Shown piece after piece: positions 27,480 through 35,191 of a stretch of DNA of 64,000 nucleotides. A program made the translations under genes and the position numbers. Below the pieces are notes generated by a model. That model did no database searches. It was given only the letters and a program-made list of their open reading frames with translations, and was not told where the DNA came from. Source of the DNA: Pantoea agglomerans NBRC 102470 (GTDB taxonomy: Bacteria; Pseudomonadota; Gammaproteobacteria; Enterobacterales; Enterobacteriaceae); the NCBI RefSeq assembly GCF_001598475.1, contig NZ_BCZA01000002.1, forward strand, positions 248,001-312,000, given 5' to 3'. The stretch's first letter is position 1, and every line of letters begins with the position of its first letter.

Positions 27480-28961
27480 ATGCAAAACCCAACGTTATTA
27501 CAGTTTTTCCATTGGTATTACCCGGATGGCAGCAAACTGTGGCCGGAAGTCGCCGATCGTGCGGCCTGGCTCAGCGAAATAGGTATCACCATGGCGTGGT
27601 TGCCACCGTGCTACAAAGGGGATTCGGGAGGCTATTCTGTCGGTTACGACAGCTACGATCTGTTTGACCTGGGTGAATTTGATCAGAAAGGCAGCGTTGC
27701 CACCAAATATGGCGACAAACAGCAGTTACTGGCGGCAACAGAAGCCCTGCGTAGTCACAACGTTGGGGTGCTGCTGGATGTGGTGCTGAACCACAAAATG
27801 GGCGCCGACGAAAAAGAGGCGATCAGCGTTAACCGCGTCAATCCCGATAACCGCGATGAAATCTACGACGAAGTGGTCGGGTGCGAGGCCTGGACGAAAT
27901 TTACGTTTCCGGCACGCGCCGGGGAATTTTCGAAATTTGTCTGGGACCACAAATGCTTTAGCGGCGTAGACCACATCGAAAATCCGGACGAAAACGGCGT
28001 ATTCAAAATCATCAATGACTACACCGCCGAAGGCTGGAACGACCAGGTTGATAACGAGCTGGGTAATTTCGACTATCTGATGGGCGCCAACATCGATTTC
28101 CGCAACAACGCGGTCAGGGAAGAGCTCAAATACTGGGCGCGCTGGGTGATGGAACAGGTGCCCTGCACCGGCTTTCGTCTGGATGCGGTAAAACATATCC
28201 CGGCCTGGTTCTACAAAGAGTGGATTGACCATATTCAGGAGGTTGCTGAGGAGCCGATGTTTATCGTCGCGGAATACTGGTCGTTTGAAACGGAGAAGCT
28301 GCAGGAGTATGTGCATCAGGTAGAAGGCAAAACCATGCTGTTTGATGCGCCACTGCACATGAACTTCCACCAGGCCTCAACCGCGGGCAGCGCCTACGAC
28401 ATGAGCCAGATTTTTGCTAACTCGCTGGTGGTTGCTGATCCGTGGCATGCCGTGACGATCGTGGCTAACCACGACACCCAGCCGCTGCAGTCGCTGGAAG
28501 CGCCGGTAGAAGCCTGGTTTAAACCACTGGCCTATGCGCTGATCCTGTTACGTGAACAGGGTGTGCCCACCATCTTCTATCCCGACCTGTTTGGGGCGAC
28601 CTATGAAGATGAAGGCGGCGACGGCGAGAAGCACAAAATTGAGATGCCGGTAATCCCTGAACTGGAAGGATTGATCCGGGCGCGCCAGCAGTATGGCTGG
28701 GGTGTGCAGACCGACTATTTTGATCACCCAAACTGCGTGGCCTTCAGCCGCAGCGGCACCGAAACACAGCCAGGCTGTGTGGTGATCATGTCGAACGGCG
28801 ATGCCGGTGAGAAAAGCGTGCCGATGGGTGAAGGTTTTGCCGGTAAGGTCTGGCGCGATCATCTGGGGAATCGGGAAGAGACCATTACTGCCGACGAGCA
28901 CGGCACGGCGGTCTTTGTCTGTAACGGTGGCAGTGTCAGCGTCTGGGTGGTTGCAGAATAA
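27480..28961 (+). CDS. amyA: Cytoplasmic alpha-amylase AmyA
   Basis: This 493-residue GH13 enzyme hydrolyses alpha-1,4-glucans inside the cell. The catalytic residues are all present: Asp235 in GFRLDAVKH, Glu265 in IVAEYWS, and Asp332 in VANHDTQ. There is no signal peptide, which fits the cytoplasmic AmyA group. ATG 27480 follows GGAG at suitable distance. A GTG three codons upstream is less likely. It lies downstream of fliT, as in E. coli, with a terminator after it. Confidence 0.96.
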   Translation: MQNPTLLQFFHWYYPDGSKLWPEVADRAAWLSEIGITMAWLPPCYKGDSGGYSVGYDSYDLFDLGEFDQKGSVATKYGDKQQLLAATEALRSHNVGVLLDVVLNHKMGADEKEAISVNRVNPDNRDEIYDEVVGCEAWTKFTFPARAGEFSKFVWDHKCFSGVDHIENPDENGVFKIINDYTAEGWNDQVDNELGNFDYLMGANIDFRNNAVREELKYWARWVMEQVPCTGFRLDAVKHIPAWFYKEWIDHIQEVAEEPMFIVAEYWSFETEKLQEYVHQVEGKTMLFDAPLHMNFHQASTAGSAYDMSQIFANSLVVADPWHAVTIVANHDTQPLQSLEAPVEAWFKPLAYALILLREQGVPTIFYPDLFGATYEDEGGDGEKHKIEMPVIPELEGLIRARQQYGWGVQTDYFDHPNCVAFSRSGTETQPGCVVIMSNGDAGEKSVPMGEGFAGKVWRDHLGNREETITADEHGTAVFVCNGGSVSVWVVAE

Positions 28962-28991
28962 GGTCGTTGCCGAAGAAATGACTCAAAACTA

Positions 28992-29047
28992 AACCCGCCC
29001 CGGCAGGCAGAAGCGTGAAGTGCGCTCTGCCCGTCGGGGCGGTTTTG
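28992..29047 (+). terminator. Terminator of amyA
   Basis: AACCCGCCCCG / CGGGGCGG outer stem and GGCAGGCAGA / TCTGCCC inner pairing, followed by TTTTGTT on the plus strand. It may also serve the convergent yedD. Confidence 0.75.
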
Positions 29048-29061
29048 TTATGGTCCGGCTG

Positions 29062-29535
29062 TTATGACTTCGCGTTGTTTTCTGTAATCGGTGTGCGCAG
29101 CAGTTGCGGTTCGATGTTCTGAATCACGGCGGCTTTCGGCTGTTTCGCCACCTCTTCCAGCGCCTGCTGACACTCAACGGTCGGACGCGCCACTTTACGC
29201 AGGGTCATCCTGTCATAGCTCAGCTCGCCATTCTCCACGACCAGCGGCATCACCCGCACCTGACGCGTTACATTGACATAATCGCCGCTTAACCGGGTCA
29301 GTTTGCCCGGCTTCGCAATCACCCGCATCCACTGACGGCAGTCCAGCGTGCTGCCATCCGCATTGATGATCACACTGGCTATCGCCTTATCGCTGATCAG
29401 GCTGCTCTGTGGGCCGACGGTTTGCCAGGTTCCCTGCAGTTCAGCGGGCGCCGGTGTTTGCACCGCATTCTCATAATCGTTGATTTGTGCACAGCCACTC
29501 AGTGCCAGCGCGGCAATCAGCATCCACTTTTTCAT
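29062..29535 (-). CDS. yedD: Outer membrane-type lipoprotein YedD
   Basis: This 157-residue lipoprotein has the signal MKKWMLIAALALSGC, with the lipidated Cys at position 15 followed by Ala-Gln, which predicts outer membrane sorting. The rest (LQGTWQTVGPQSSL, DCRQWMRVIAKPGKL) matches the YedD family of unknown function. It is convergent with amyA, as in E. coli. In that species yedE/yedF follow, but here unrelated accessory genes do. Confidence 0.85.
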   Translation of the reverse strand: MKKWMLIAALALSGCAQINDYENAVQTPAPAELQGTWQTVGPQSSLISDKAIASVIINADGSTLDCRQWMRVIAKPGKLTRLSGDYVNVTRQVRVMPLVVENGELSYDRMTLRKVARPTVECQQALEEVAKQPKAAVIQNIEPQLLRTPITENNAKS

Positions 29536-29789
29536 GTTTAATCCCTAAGATCCCATCAATGGCGGCTACGTTATAATTTTTCCACCGCGTTGCGCAAGGT
29601 ATCTGGGTGTTCAAACACCACGCAGACCCTGATTGCGCCAGAATTTATCCCGCAGTGAGCTCCACGGTCAGGTTTTTGACCGGAAGTTCAGAGGCTGAAC
29701 TGATGCAAAGCCCCGCCTTTGTCACGCCTGACAAGCGGAAGACAACCCGCTACACTGACGCGCTGCAACAGACTTTCAGGAATATGAAT

Positions 29790-30113
29790 ATGAAAACGCC
29801 AGAAGCCTACTATGCCCAGGCGCGCGAGATGTTTTTTACCGCGCATCCCGACTTTCAGTCTGCACTTGATGAATTAACGGAGAGCGACGCCCGTGCAGCT
29901 AACCTATCACTGCGACAGCTGCGCGAATGGCATGCCGAACGCATCTATGCGGCCTTTTTGCGGCAGAAGAATCTGGATGGAATGATCTTTTCTATTCAGC
30001 TCGCTGAGCCGGATAAAGCGGTGGCGGCTGAAGCTATCGAGACTTATCTCAAATCTCATGCTGAGTCGCTGGGGATGAGCTGGGAAGAGTTTTGCATCAA
30101 AAACGAGCTTTAA
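29790..30113 (+). CDS. Hypothetical 107-residue helical protein
   Basis: I do not recognise this family. With the start at ATG 29790 (MKTPEAYYAQAREMFF) AGGA stands eight bases upstream. The ATG two codons earlier is too close to it. The protein is acidic to neutral and mostly helical, with conserved-looking aromatic and charged residues (FFTAHPDFQSALDELTE, LRQLREWHAERIYAAFLR, ending SWEEFCIKNEL). No signal or membrane segment is seen. It stands alone between yedD and a terminator or candidate sRNA. A longer frame starting at 29607 crosses the probable promoter. Confidence 0.65.
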   Translation: MKTPEAYYAQAREMFFTAHPDFQSALDELTESDARAANLSLRQLREWHAERIYAAFLRQKNLDGMIFSIQLAEPDKAVAAEAIETYLKSHAESLGMSWEEFCIKNEL

Positions 30114-30177
30114 TCAGGGCCGCGCTGAAGTTGTATATTGCAAACACCTCCAACCAGTTCCGGCACTGCAGATAAAA

Positions 30178-30307
30178 TTGTACTAACCGGGAGAAAGTGT
30201 ATAACTTCGGCGTGCGACTCAGGTCGTGATTGTCCTTTAACGAATAGTGCTGATGCACTGCCTCTGCAGGTGTTGTCTCAATTCCACCTCCAGAGGCGAA
30301 TTTTTTT
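30178..30307 (+). ncRNA. Candidate small RNA with promoter and terminator
   Basis: A promoter-like pair TTGTAC (30178-30183) and TATAAC (30200-30205), 16 bases apart, stands about 100 bases before a hairpin GCCTCTG-CAGGTG / CACCTCCAGAGGC (30260-30297) that ends in TTTTTTT. A transcript of about 95 bases from near 30212 would contain no ORF. The hairpin could instead be just the terminator of the upstream 107-residue gene. Confidence 0.4.
30260..30307 (+). terminator. Rho-independent terminator before the IraP-like gene
   Basis: The stem GCCTCTG..CAGGTG with CACCTCCAGAGGC is followed by GAATTTTTTT on the plus strand only. Confidence 0.7.
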
Positions 30308-30315
30308 ATCCGCCC

Positions 30316-30615
30316 CTACCCTTCACCTTCCGTCGCTTTACCCTTTACTTCAACATAACTCGCTACCGCCAGCAGACGATTAATATGCGTCAGCAGCAGA
30401 TCCACATCAGACTGCAGAAACTCGGTCGAAGATTGCGAAGCGGTAACAATGGCATCCTGCACCGTTTCTGAAATAGTCAGCGAGTTGTCCTGTTTCGCCT
30501 GCACCAGCAGCGCCGCAACCAGCAGGGACTGCGCTTCAAGCTGCGCCGTCAACTCTTTTGCATCGACGTCCATCTTTGCCAGTTTTAGCAGAATATCAAT
30601 TACCAGTTGTCGCAT
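30316..30615 (-). CDS. iraP: IraP-like anti-adaptor protein
   Basis: IraP in E. coli binds RssB and so protects RpoS from ClpXP. This 99-residue helical protein shares the pattern of IraP at its start: LLKLAKMDVDAKELTAQLEA here against [21 protein letters not shown], then VAALL against VTAML, with a similar C-terminal LL.H.NRLL element. It is 13 residues longer than E. coli IraP (86), mostly through a middle insertion. The start ATG has AGGAGG-like sequence (ttAGGAGGtccgcgATG). It lies alone next to a DinI-like gene. Assignment is by remembered similarity. Confidence 0.72.
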   Translation of the reverse strand: MRQLVIDILLKLAKMDVDAKELTAQLEAQSLLVAALLVQAKQDNSLTISETVQDAIVTASQSSTEFLQSDVDLLLTHINRLLAVASYVEVKGKATEGEG

Positions 30616-30727
30616 CGCGGACCTCCTAAAAGTAAGCCGCCATTATGTCGCGATGCGTGCGCATTTTGCTAGTCGAAGATTGAGGTTTATGCGAGATAAA
30701 AATTTACACGAAATCAGGCGCGCTGCC

Positions 30728-30755
30728 TTGCTACTGTTTTTATTTACAGTATTAT
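30728..30755 (+). promoter_or_regulatory. SOS-controlled promoter with LexA box
   Basis: The LexA box CTGT-N8-ACAG (30734-30749) fills exactly the 16-base spacer between TTGCTA (30728-30733) and TATTAT (30750-30755). The downstream gene is DinI-like, which supports SOS control. Confidence 0.85.
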
Positions 30756-30789
30756 ATGTCAGCGATTTTGCCCTGAATGGATTGCCATC

Positions 30790-31029
30790 ATGTTTGTTGA
30801 GTTGATTTACGACAAGCGCAACGTTGCCGGTTTACCGGGTGCTCGCGAGATGATTCGTGAGGAGCTGGAAAAGCGGGTGCATCGGGTGTTCCCTGACATT
30901 GAAGTTAAGGTCAAGCCGATGGAACGTAACGCGATTGATACTGATTTGAGTAAGAACGATAAAGCGACGGTTGCGCGGATTGTTGAAGAGATGTTCGACG
31001 AAGCGGAAATGTGGCTGGTGGCCGATTAA
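30790..31029 (+). CDS. DinI/MsgA-family SOS protein
   Basis: This 79-residue DinI-family protein begins MFVELIYDKRNVAGLPGARE and continues KRVHRVFPDIEVKVKPM, closer to Salmonella MsgA than to E. coli DinI. DinI stabilises or modulates RecA filaments, while MsgA is linked to survival in macrophages. Family residues in the C-terminal helix (VEEMFDEAEMWLVAD) are kept, including the acidic face that contacts RecA in DinI. A consensus LexA box lies in its promoter. No strong Shine-Dalgarno sequence is seen. Confidence 0.88.
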   Translation: MFVELIYDKRNVAGLPGAREMIREELEKRVHRVFPDIEVKVKPMERNAIDTDLSKNDKATVARIVEEMFDEAEMWLVAD

Positions 31030-31067
31030 TCCCTTAACGGCCACCACATCAGTTAGCGGGAGATGAC

Positions 31068-31334
31068 TTAGCTCTCCTGCTCGCTGTGATTAACTTCAAT
31101 CTCGATGTCCTGAATCGCGGCATCCAGATCTTCCAGCAGTTTACCCTGCTTATTCAGCAACGCATCGATTCGGTCGGCGTTGGTCTTGTCTTTATACTCA
31201 CCCGCATCAAACGCTAACCATTGGCTGGAAAGGGTTTCGGTGTTGGTCTGAGCATAGTGACGCATCTCTTTTAGCTGAGAAGTCACGTCACGCAGATATT
31301 CAGTTTTGGTCTTGGTTTCTGTTGAATCGCTCAT
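31068..31334 (-). CDS. Hypothetical 88-residue coiled-coil protein
   Basis: This is an acidic helical protein with no recognised family. It starts MSDSTETKTKTEYLRDV at ATG 31334, with AAGGA upstream. An in-frame ATG seven codons earlier overlaps that site. The middle contains LLNKQGKLLEDLDAAIQDIEIEV, a good coiled-coil candidate. It is convergent with the DinI-like gene, ending 40 bases away. It has no membrane segment or signal peptide. Confidence 0.6.
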   Translation of the reverse strand: MSDSTETKTKTEYLRDVTSQLKEMRHYAQTNTETLSSQWLAFDAGEYKDKTNADRIDALLNKQGKLLEDLDAAIQDIEIEVNHSEQES

Positions 31335-31485
31335 GCTAAATTTCCTTCTGGTCATCTATCCAAAGTGAGTAGGCTTAGCGGTTCATCAACCGGCCAATCA
31401 GCGGGCCTGCATTCAGGTACAAAATGTTGCCCGGATATTTAAAACTAGTCGATAATAGCGAAGCCGCATTAAGAATAATCGGAAG

Positions 31486-31827
31486 TTATGGTTTATGACC
31501 GGATTTCACGGCTGGCACCTCACTCTCAGTGACGACCTCTTTGACTTTTATGACCGTTTTGTCGGCTATGCGATCCGGTATTGCATCCAGCTTATGCTGT
31601 ATTGCTGCAACCTGATCGGTCAGCAGCTCCACTCTGTCATCACGCCGCGCCGCAATTAAGCGGTAATCCGCCCGAATCTCCTCGACACGCTTGTTTGCGG
31701 TGTTACTGACGTAGAGAAAAATGATCGTCATCAGGATGCAAATCATCGAACAGCTCAGCAATACGCAGCCGAGGATAACTTTGCGCCGGTAAGACATAGG
31801 TGCCTTAGTGCTATTAATCGTGGCCAT
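31486..31827 (-). CDS. Hypothetical membrane-anchored coiled-coil protein (locus gene 2)
   Basis: This 113-residue protein has a short cytoplasmic N-terminus, one hydrophobic span (VILGCVLLSCSMICILMTII, about residues 17-40) and a charged helical region (VEEIRADYRLIAARRDDRVELL..AAIQHKLDAIPDRI). No family is recognised. Its ATG at 31827 lies inside the last codons of the preceding gene (14-base overlap), so the two are translationally coupled and probably act together. A longer frame begins inside the upstream gene and is not preferred. The layout resembles phage-derived membrane accessory genes. Confidence 0.65.
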   Translation of the reverse strand: MATINSTKAPMSYRRKVILGCVLLSCSMICILMTIIFLYVSNTANKRVEEIRADYRLIAARRDDRVELLTDQVAAIQHKLDAIPDRIADKTVIKVKEVVTESEVPAVKSGHKP

Positions 31828-32197
31828 CACTGCGATCCTCCAGAGTTGAGATAAGCCGATCAATCTCATTACGAAATTTATCGTTCTGATCGGTTTCGGT
31901 CATTGCCAGTAAAATCCCTACCGCATTCTTGATTAACCGAAGATCGGTTTCGAGTGTCGAGATACGCCGCAGATTCCTGTCGTGCCGTTCGCGTAATTCA
32001 TCGTTCTCCTCCCGTATCAGCAGGTTGCTCTCTTTCAGCAACACCACCTGCTCTTTGTAGCTGGTAATAATTTCGCCGCCGGCTCGATTACTGGTTACGA
32101 TTGACGCAATTCCCGCCAATAACGGTTTCCAGAACAGTGCTGCTGCCCCCCCACCCAGAACTAACGCACCCATACTGGTAATCAGACTACTTTCCAT
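31814..32197 (-). CDS. Hypothetical membrane-anchored coiled-coil protein (locus gene 1)
   Basis: This 127-residue protein has a glycine-rich hydrophobic N-terminal segment (LITSMGALVLGGGAAALFW, residues 5-32) followed by a long coiled coil (YKEQVVLLKESNLLIREEND, then RISTLETDLRLIKNAVGILL). AAAGGGGTG precedes the ATG. It is divergent from a P22-C2-like repressor, and two P22-type operators lie in the gap. I infer that the repressor controls this two-gene operon. Function is unknown. Superinfection exclusion, lysis or stress membrane roles are all possible. Confidence 0.7.
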   Translation of the reverse strand: MESSLITSMGALVLGGGAAALFWKPLLAGIASIVTSNRAGGEIITSYKEQVVLLKESNLLIREENDELRERHDRNLRRISTLETDLRLIKNAVGILLAMTETDQNDKFRNEIDRLISTLEDRSDGHD

Positions 32198-32267
32198 GCC
32201 ACACCCCTTTGTACGGTAAGGTCTCTGGAACTTACTGCGTGCTGCTTAGCCACGTCCCCCGCATGAA

Positions 32268-32285
32268 ATTTAAGATTGCTTAAAT
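32268..32285. promoter_or_regulatory. P22 C2-type operator O1
   Basis: ATTTAAG-ATTG-CTTAAAT is a perfect 7-base inverted repeat matching the P22 repressor consensus ANTTAAG-N4-CTTAANT. It is 48 bases upstream of the repressor start. Confidence 0.8.
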
Positions 32286-32290
32286 ACCAG

Positions 32291-32308
32291 GCTTAAGTAT
32301 ACTTAAGT
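32291..32308. promoter_or_regulatory. P22 C2-type operator O2
   Basis: GCTTAAG-TATA-CTTAAGT contains the palindrome CTTAAGTATACTTAAG. The central TATACT can act as a -10 element on either strand, so repressor bound here would block both directions. It starts 23 bases after O1, about two helical turns. Confidence 0.8.
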
Positions 32309-32333
32309 CACTCTCAACCAAAAAGTCAAGCTT

Positions 32334-32966
32334 ATGAAAAACGAAACGCTGGGTGACCGCATCCGACTCCGACGTAAATCGCTGCAGTTAACGCAGAAGC
32401 AATTGGCGCAACAGGTAAAAGTGTCCCATGTGGCGATTTCGCAATGGGAAAAAGAGGAGACGCTGCCGCGCGGTGAGAACCTGCTGCGGCTCGCCGAAGC
32501 GCTGGGCTGCGCACCGGCTTTTCTGATAGATGGGGATGGTCCTGTTTTCAGCGAAAGCGCCTGGAGTGGTCTGCACCAGATCCCACTGCTTGCACAGCGC
32601 GACGTGCCGCGATGGCTGAGCGAGGCCGGTTCCGTCCGGCATGAACTGCTGATGCACAACGACATGGCGCTTTCACAGCAGAGCTTTGCCTTCCGGGTGG
32701 AAGAACAGGCGATGACGCCCGCGATTCTGCGGAATGATGTGGTGATCATCGATCCCACGCAGTCACCTCAGCCCGGCGACTGCGTGCTGGCATTGCAGCA
32801 ACAGGTCGTGCTGCTACGCACCTGGCGTCAGCGCGGCAGTGATAATGGCGTCATGCAGTTTGAACTGGCACCGGTCAATATCAACTTCCCTGAGCTGCAA
32901 TCCAGCCGGGACAGCCTGAAGCTGATTGGTACGCTGGTGGAACTGCGACGCTACCGCCAGCCATAA
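32334..32966 (+). CDS. P22 C2-like phage repressor, predicted non-cleavable
   Basis: This 210-residue LexA/CI-family regulator has an N-terminal HTH resembling P22 C2: VSHVAISQWEKEETLPRGEN, with Val33 at the position that P22 C2 uses to read TTAAG. The C-terminal S24 domain follows, with a candidate Ala98-Gly99 cleavage site (LSEAGSV). The catalytic Ser-Met of the family is Ala126-Met127 (VEEQAMTP), and the catalytic Lys region reads VVLLRTWR without the Lys. RecA-stimulated self-cleavage is therefore predicted to be lost, while dimerisation should remain. Two matching operators lie just upstream, implying autoregulation and control of the divergent pair. There is no integrase or phage structural gene nearby. 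Confidence 0.85.
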   Translation: MKNETLGDRIRLRRKSLQLTQKQLAQQVKVSHVAISQWEKEETLPRGENLLRLAEALGCAPAFLIDGDGPVFSESAWSGLHQIPLLAQRDVPRWLSEAGSVRHELLMHNDMALSQQSFAFRVEEQAMTPAILRNDVVIIDPTQSPQPGDCVLALQQQVVLLRTWRQRGSDNGVMQFELAPVNINFPELQSSRDSLKLIGTLVELRRYRQP

Positions 32967-32988
32967 AAAAACCCGCCGTGCGCGGGTT
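32964..32988 (-). terminator. Bidirectional terminator between repressor and 82-residue gene
   Basis: AACCCGC / GCGGGTT stem. On the minus strand seven Ts follow. On the plus strand CACTTTT follows. Confidence 0.75.
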
Positions 32989-33031
32989 CACTTTTCATCG
33001 TACAACAGTGGCTGAGTTTATAACCGGACAG

Positions 33032-33280
33032 TTACAGGGCATCGGTCAGTTGATCTACTACCACTTTGCCCTGCAGATCGGTCTGCATAATGCGATAATT
33101 GACGGGCCATGAGCGGCGGGTACTGAGTTTATCGAACAGGGTTACGCCGCCTTTTTTAACTCCCTGGCTATTTACAATAATCCATTCGGTGACCTCTTCC
33201 TGACCACGATTTTTCAGGCTCAGCGAGCGTTGTTCGATTAACTGATCTTCAGCTTCAATCTTTAAATAGTCTCTTAACAT
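33032..33280 (-). CDS. Hypothetical 82-residue protein
   Basis: No family is recognised. The start ATG has AGGAG upstream (ccAGGAGatagaaattATG). The protein is soluble, with mixed alpha/beta character: LRDYLKIEAEDQLIEQRSLSL, then TEWIIVNSQGVKKGGVTLFD and a C-terminal KVVVDQLTDAL. No membrane or signal segment. It stands alone with its own terminator in the accessory stretch. Confidence 0.6.
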   Translation of the reverse strand: MLRDYLKIEAEDQLIEQRSLSLKNRGQEEVTEWIIVNSQGVKKGGVTLFDKLSTRRSWPVNYRIMQTDLQGKVVVDQLTDAL

Positions 33281-33499
33281 AATTTCTATCTCCTGGTAAC
33301 GCAGGCCACTATATGCCTTTTGCTAATCCGTTCAATCGAATTTATTTATCGATCTTTTTATCCACGGGAATGTGACCTGCCGCAAGCGACATGACAGGTT
33401 TGTCCATTACTGCATCAGGGATTCCCGGTTAGCATGAACCTGCTGTACACACCCAAACATCGAAAAATGACGTGTTCAGTATGAGAGAAACTCCGATTA

Positions 33500-33524
33500 G
33501 CCCGCCGCTGGCGGGCTTTTTTTT
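33500..33524 (+). terminator. Orphan plus-strand terminator
   Basis: GCCCGCC-GCT-GGCGGGC followed by eight Ts is a strong terminator on the plus strand. The nearest upstream plus gene is the repressor, more than 500 bases away and with its own terminator. A short non-coding transcript may therefore end here. A possible promoter is TTGCTA, 17 bases, TATTTA near 33319-33347. Confidence 0.65.
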
Positions 33525-33599
33525 CTTCATTAATCCGCTGCGCATGCGGGATGTCAGTGCTGGTCTAAACTTAAGAGACTGGAATAAAAGGAGAGAGTT

Positions 33600-33800
33600 A
33601 TGTTTAAGCACAATACGAATGAAGAACGTAAGAAAGAAGGTGATGTCAGCAAAAGCCTGCCGGAAGCCGCGCCAAACGCTGGTAATGCTTACGAGGAAGA
33701 TGATCATCCTGCCACTGATGCGCCGAAAGATCATGGCGAAGTGCCGCGCAAAAATGATGACAGCCAGGATGACAAAAAAGATCCTTACAAGGCAAGCTGA
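33600..33800 (+). CDS. Small hydrophilic, probably disordered protein
   Basis: This 66-residue protein is rich in Lys, Asp, Glu, Asn and Pro (MFKHNTNEERKKEGDVSKSL..KDHGEVPRKNDDSQDDKKDP) and has almost no hydrophobic core, so it is likely disordered. AAGGAGAGAG precedes the ATG. No family is recognised. Such proteins are often stress-related in enterobacteria, which is inference. On the opposite strand the frameshifted tail of the GT17 gene runs through it. The ribosome site and composition favour this strand. Confidence 0.6.
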   Translation: MFKHNTNEERKKEGDVSKSLPEAAPNAGNAYEEDDHPATDAPKDHGEVPRKNDDSQDDKKDPYKAS

Positions 33801-33839
33801 TGTGCGAGAGGCGCGCCCGCTGGGCGCGCTGGTCAGCGT

Positions 33840-34761
33840 TAAGATTTAATGAGATCGGCAAGCTGGTACTGATTTTCAACCAGCCAGCTGGAAAATGTTC
33901 GGATGTTACCGGCACTATCTCCATCCTTCGCGGACGATTCCAGATATCAATATTGTTCTCAACGCAGCGCCGTATGTGATCCGGATTATTAAATTCGGGA
34001 CAGTTACGTTCGGTATGAGAAATCGAAGACATTTTTTCACTGATGCGCTCATCGCTCATTACCCAGGAAAAATGCCACCCTGCGTTCTTAATGGTTTTCG
34101 TCCGGAAATTTAGCCACTTCCAGCGCAACCAGTTCTCGCGTATCGGTGTTCCACGACGCTTAACATTGCGAAGCAATTCCGGTTGCCCCATAAAAAAGTC
34201 TCGCAGCGTTTTACAGGTCACCATTTTCGCCAGGGTGGCACAGCGCGGTGTGCCGTCGTCATTTAAAACCCGGACATTAAATTTAAAATTGAAATATTGC
34301 TGATGCAGCGTCGTGCAAAGATGCTGATGACTGAATGCTTTTATCGCCTCGGGTCGGGGAATTTCATCGACGTCTGACACAATAACAATATCATCATCCT
34401 GCGCGCCGGCCAGCCCCTGCATAATCTGATTACGTGCAGTGGCTTCATTTTCCCAGGGATCTGTCTCACCCGCATTAACCACAGAACTATTCGATTTAAA
34501 GGCTTCCTGATAAAATCTGGGCGCAATATCGTTAACAATATAAATAATTTTATCGCGGAAACGATCGAACTTCTCAATATCAAAATGAAGCTTTTCCCGG
34601 CGTTTTCCGGTAAAGGTATAGCGCGATTCCACAATGACAAACCGATCAACAACATGCTCAAGCGTGTTCAGACGCATCTCAAGCAAGATATCTTCATCGT
34701 AGTACAAAAAACAGTCATAAATCATAATATTCAGAGGCACTTAAGTAGTAAGGATTTTCAT
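33840..34761 (-). pseudogene. GT17-family glycosyltransferase with two lesions
   Basis: This gene resembles beta-1,4-N-acetylglucosaminyltransferases of family GT17: MIYDCFLYYDEDILLEMRLN, VDRFVIVESRYTFTGKRREK, and VIVSDVDEIPRP with the DxD-like site. Two lesions are seen. At the 5' end the only ATG with a good ribosome site (34761, GAGGTG five bases upstream) hits an in-frame TAA at codon 7, and the next in-frame start is a GTG directly after it. Near 33893-33896 one base appears lost in a T run. Adding it restores a family-like end, SSWLVENQYQLADLIKS, with a stop at 33840. Without it the frame runs on to 33646 across the next gene. The gene is probably inactive or made as a tail-extended protein. 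Confidence 0.7.
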
Positions 34762-35191
34762 CAGGACACCTCAACATGCGTAACACAACAGAGGTATAAC
34801 GCCTTTTACTGGGTCGTTTTTTAGTGAACCTGATGTGTGTGTAATGTACTGCGTAAAACTATCCATGTTTATAATAAACTGGCTAACAAAGGCTGCAGGC
34901 AATGATTTTCGGGCATCCACCTCAAAGCAGACTAACGATATGATGAGCAACCATTCAGAGTGATATTTACCTGACATTCACCTGACAACGGTTAACACCA
35001 GCAGACAGCATGAGTCACCTGATGCGGGCTACTGAGTTCCTGTCCGTTGCTTACATCATAATGCGTTGCGCAGAATGTTACATATAGTCCGTAACGCCAG
35101 CAATATTAAGCGCAGATTTTTGATTAAAATGAGCGATACGATCAATATCCGGATATTATTGGTCAACAAAATAACTATGATGGTTTAGTTA
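34762..35191. other. AT-rich intergenic region
   Basis: About 430 bases between the divergent GT17 and lipoprotein genes. It contains upstream regions for both and a small inverted repeat GTTAC..GTAAC near 35078-35096. No gene with a ribosome site is seen. Confidence 0.5.
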
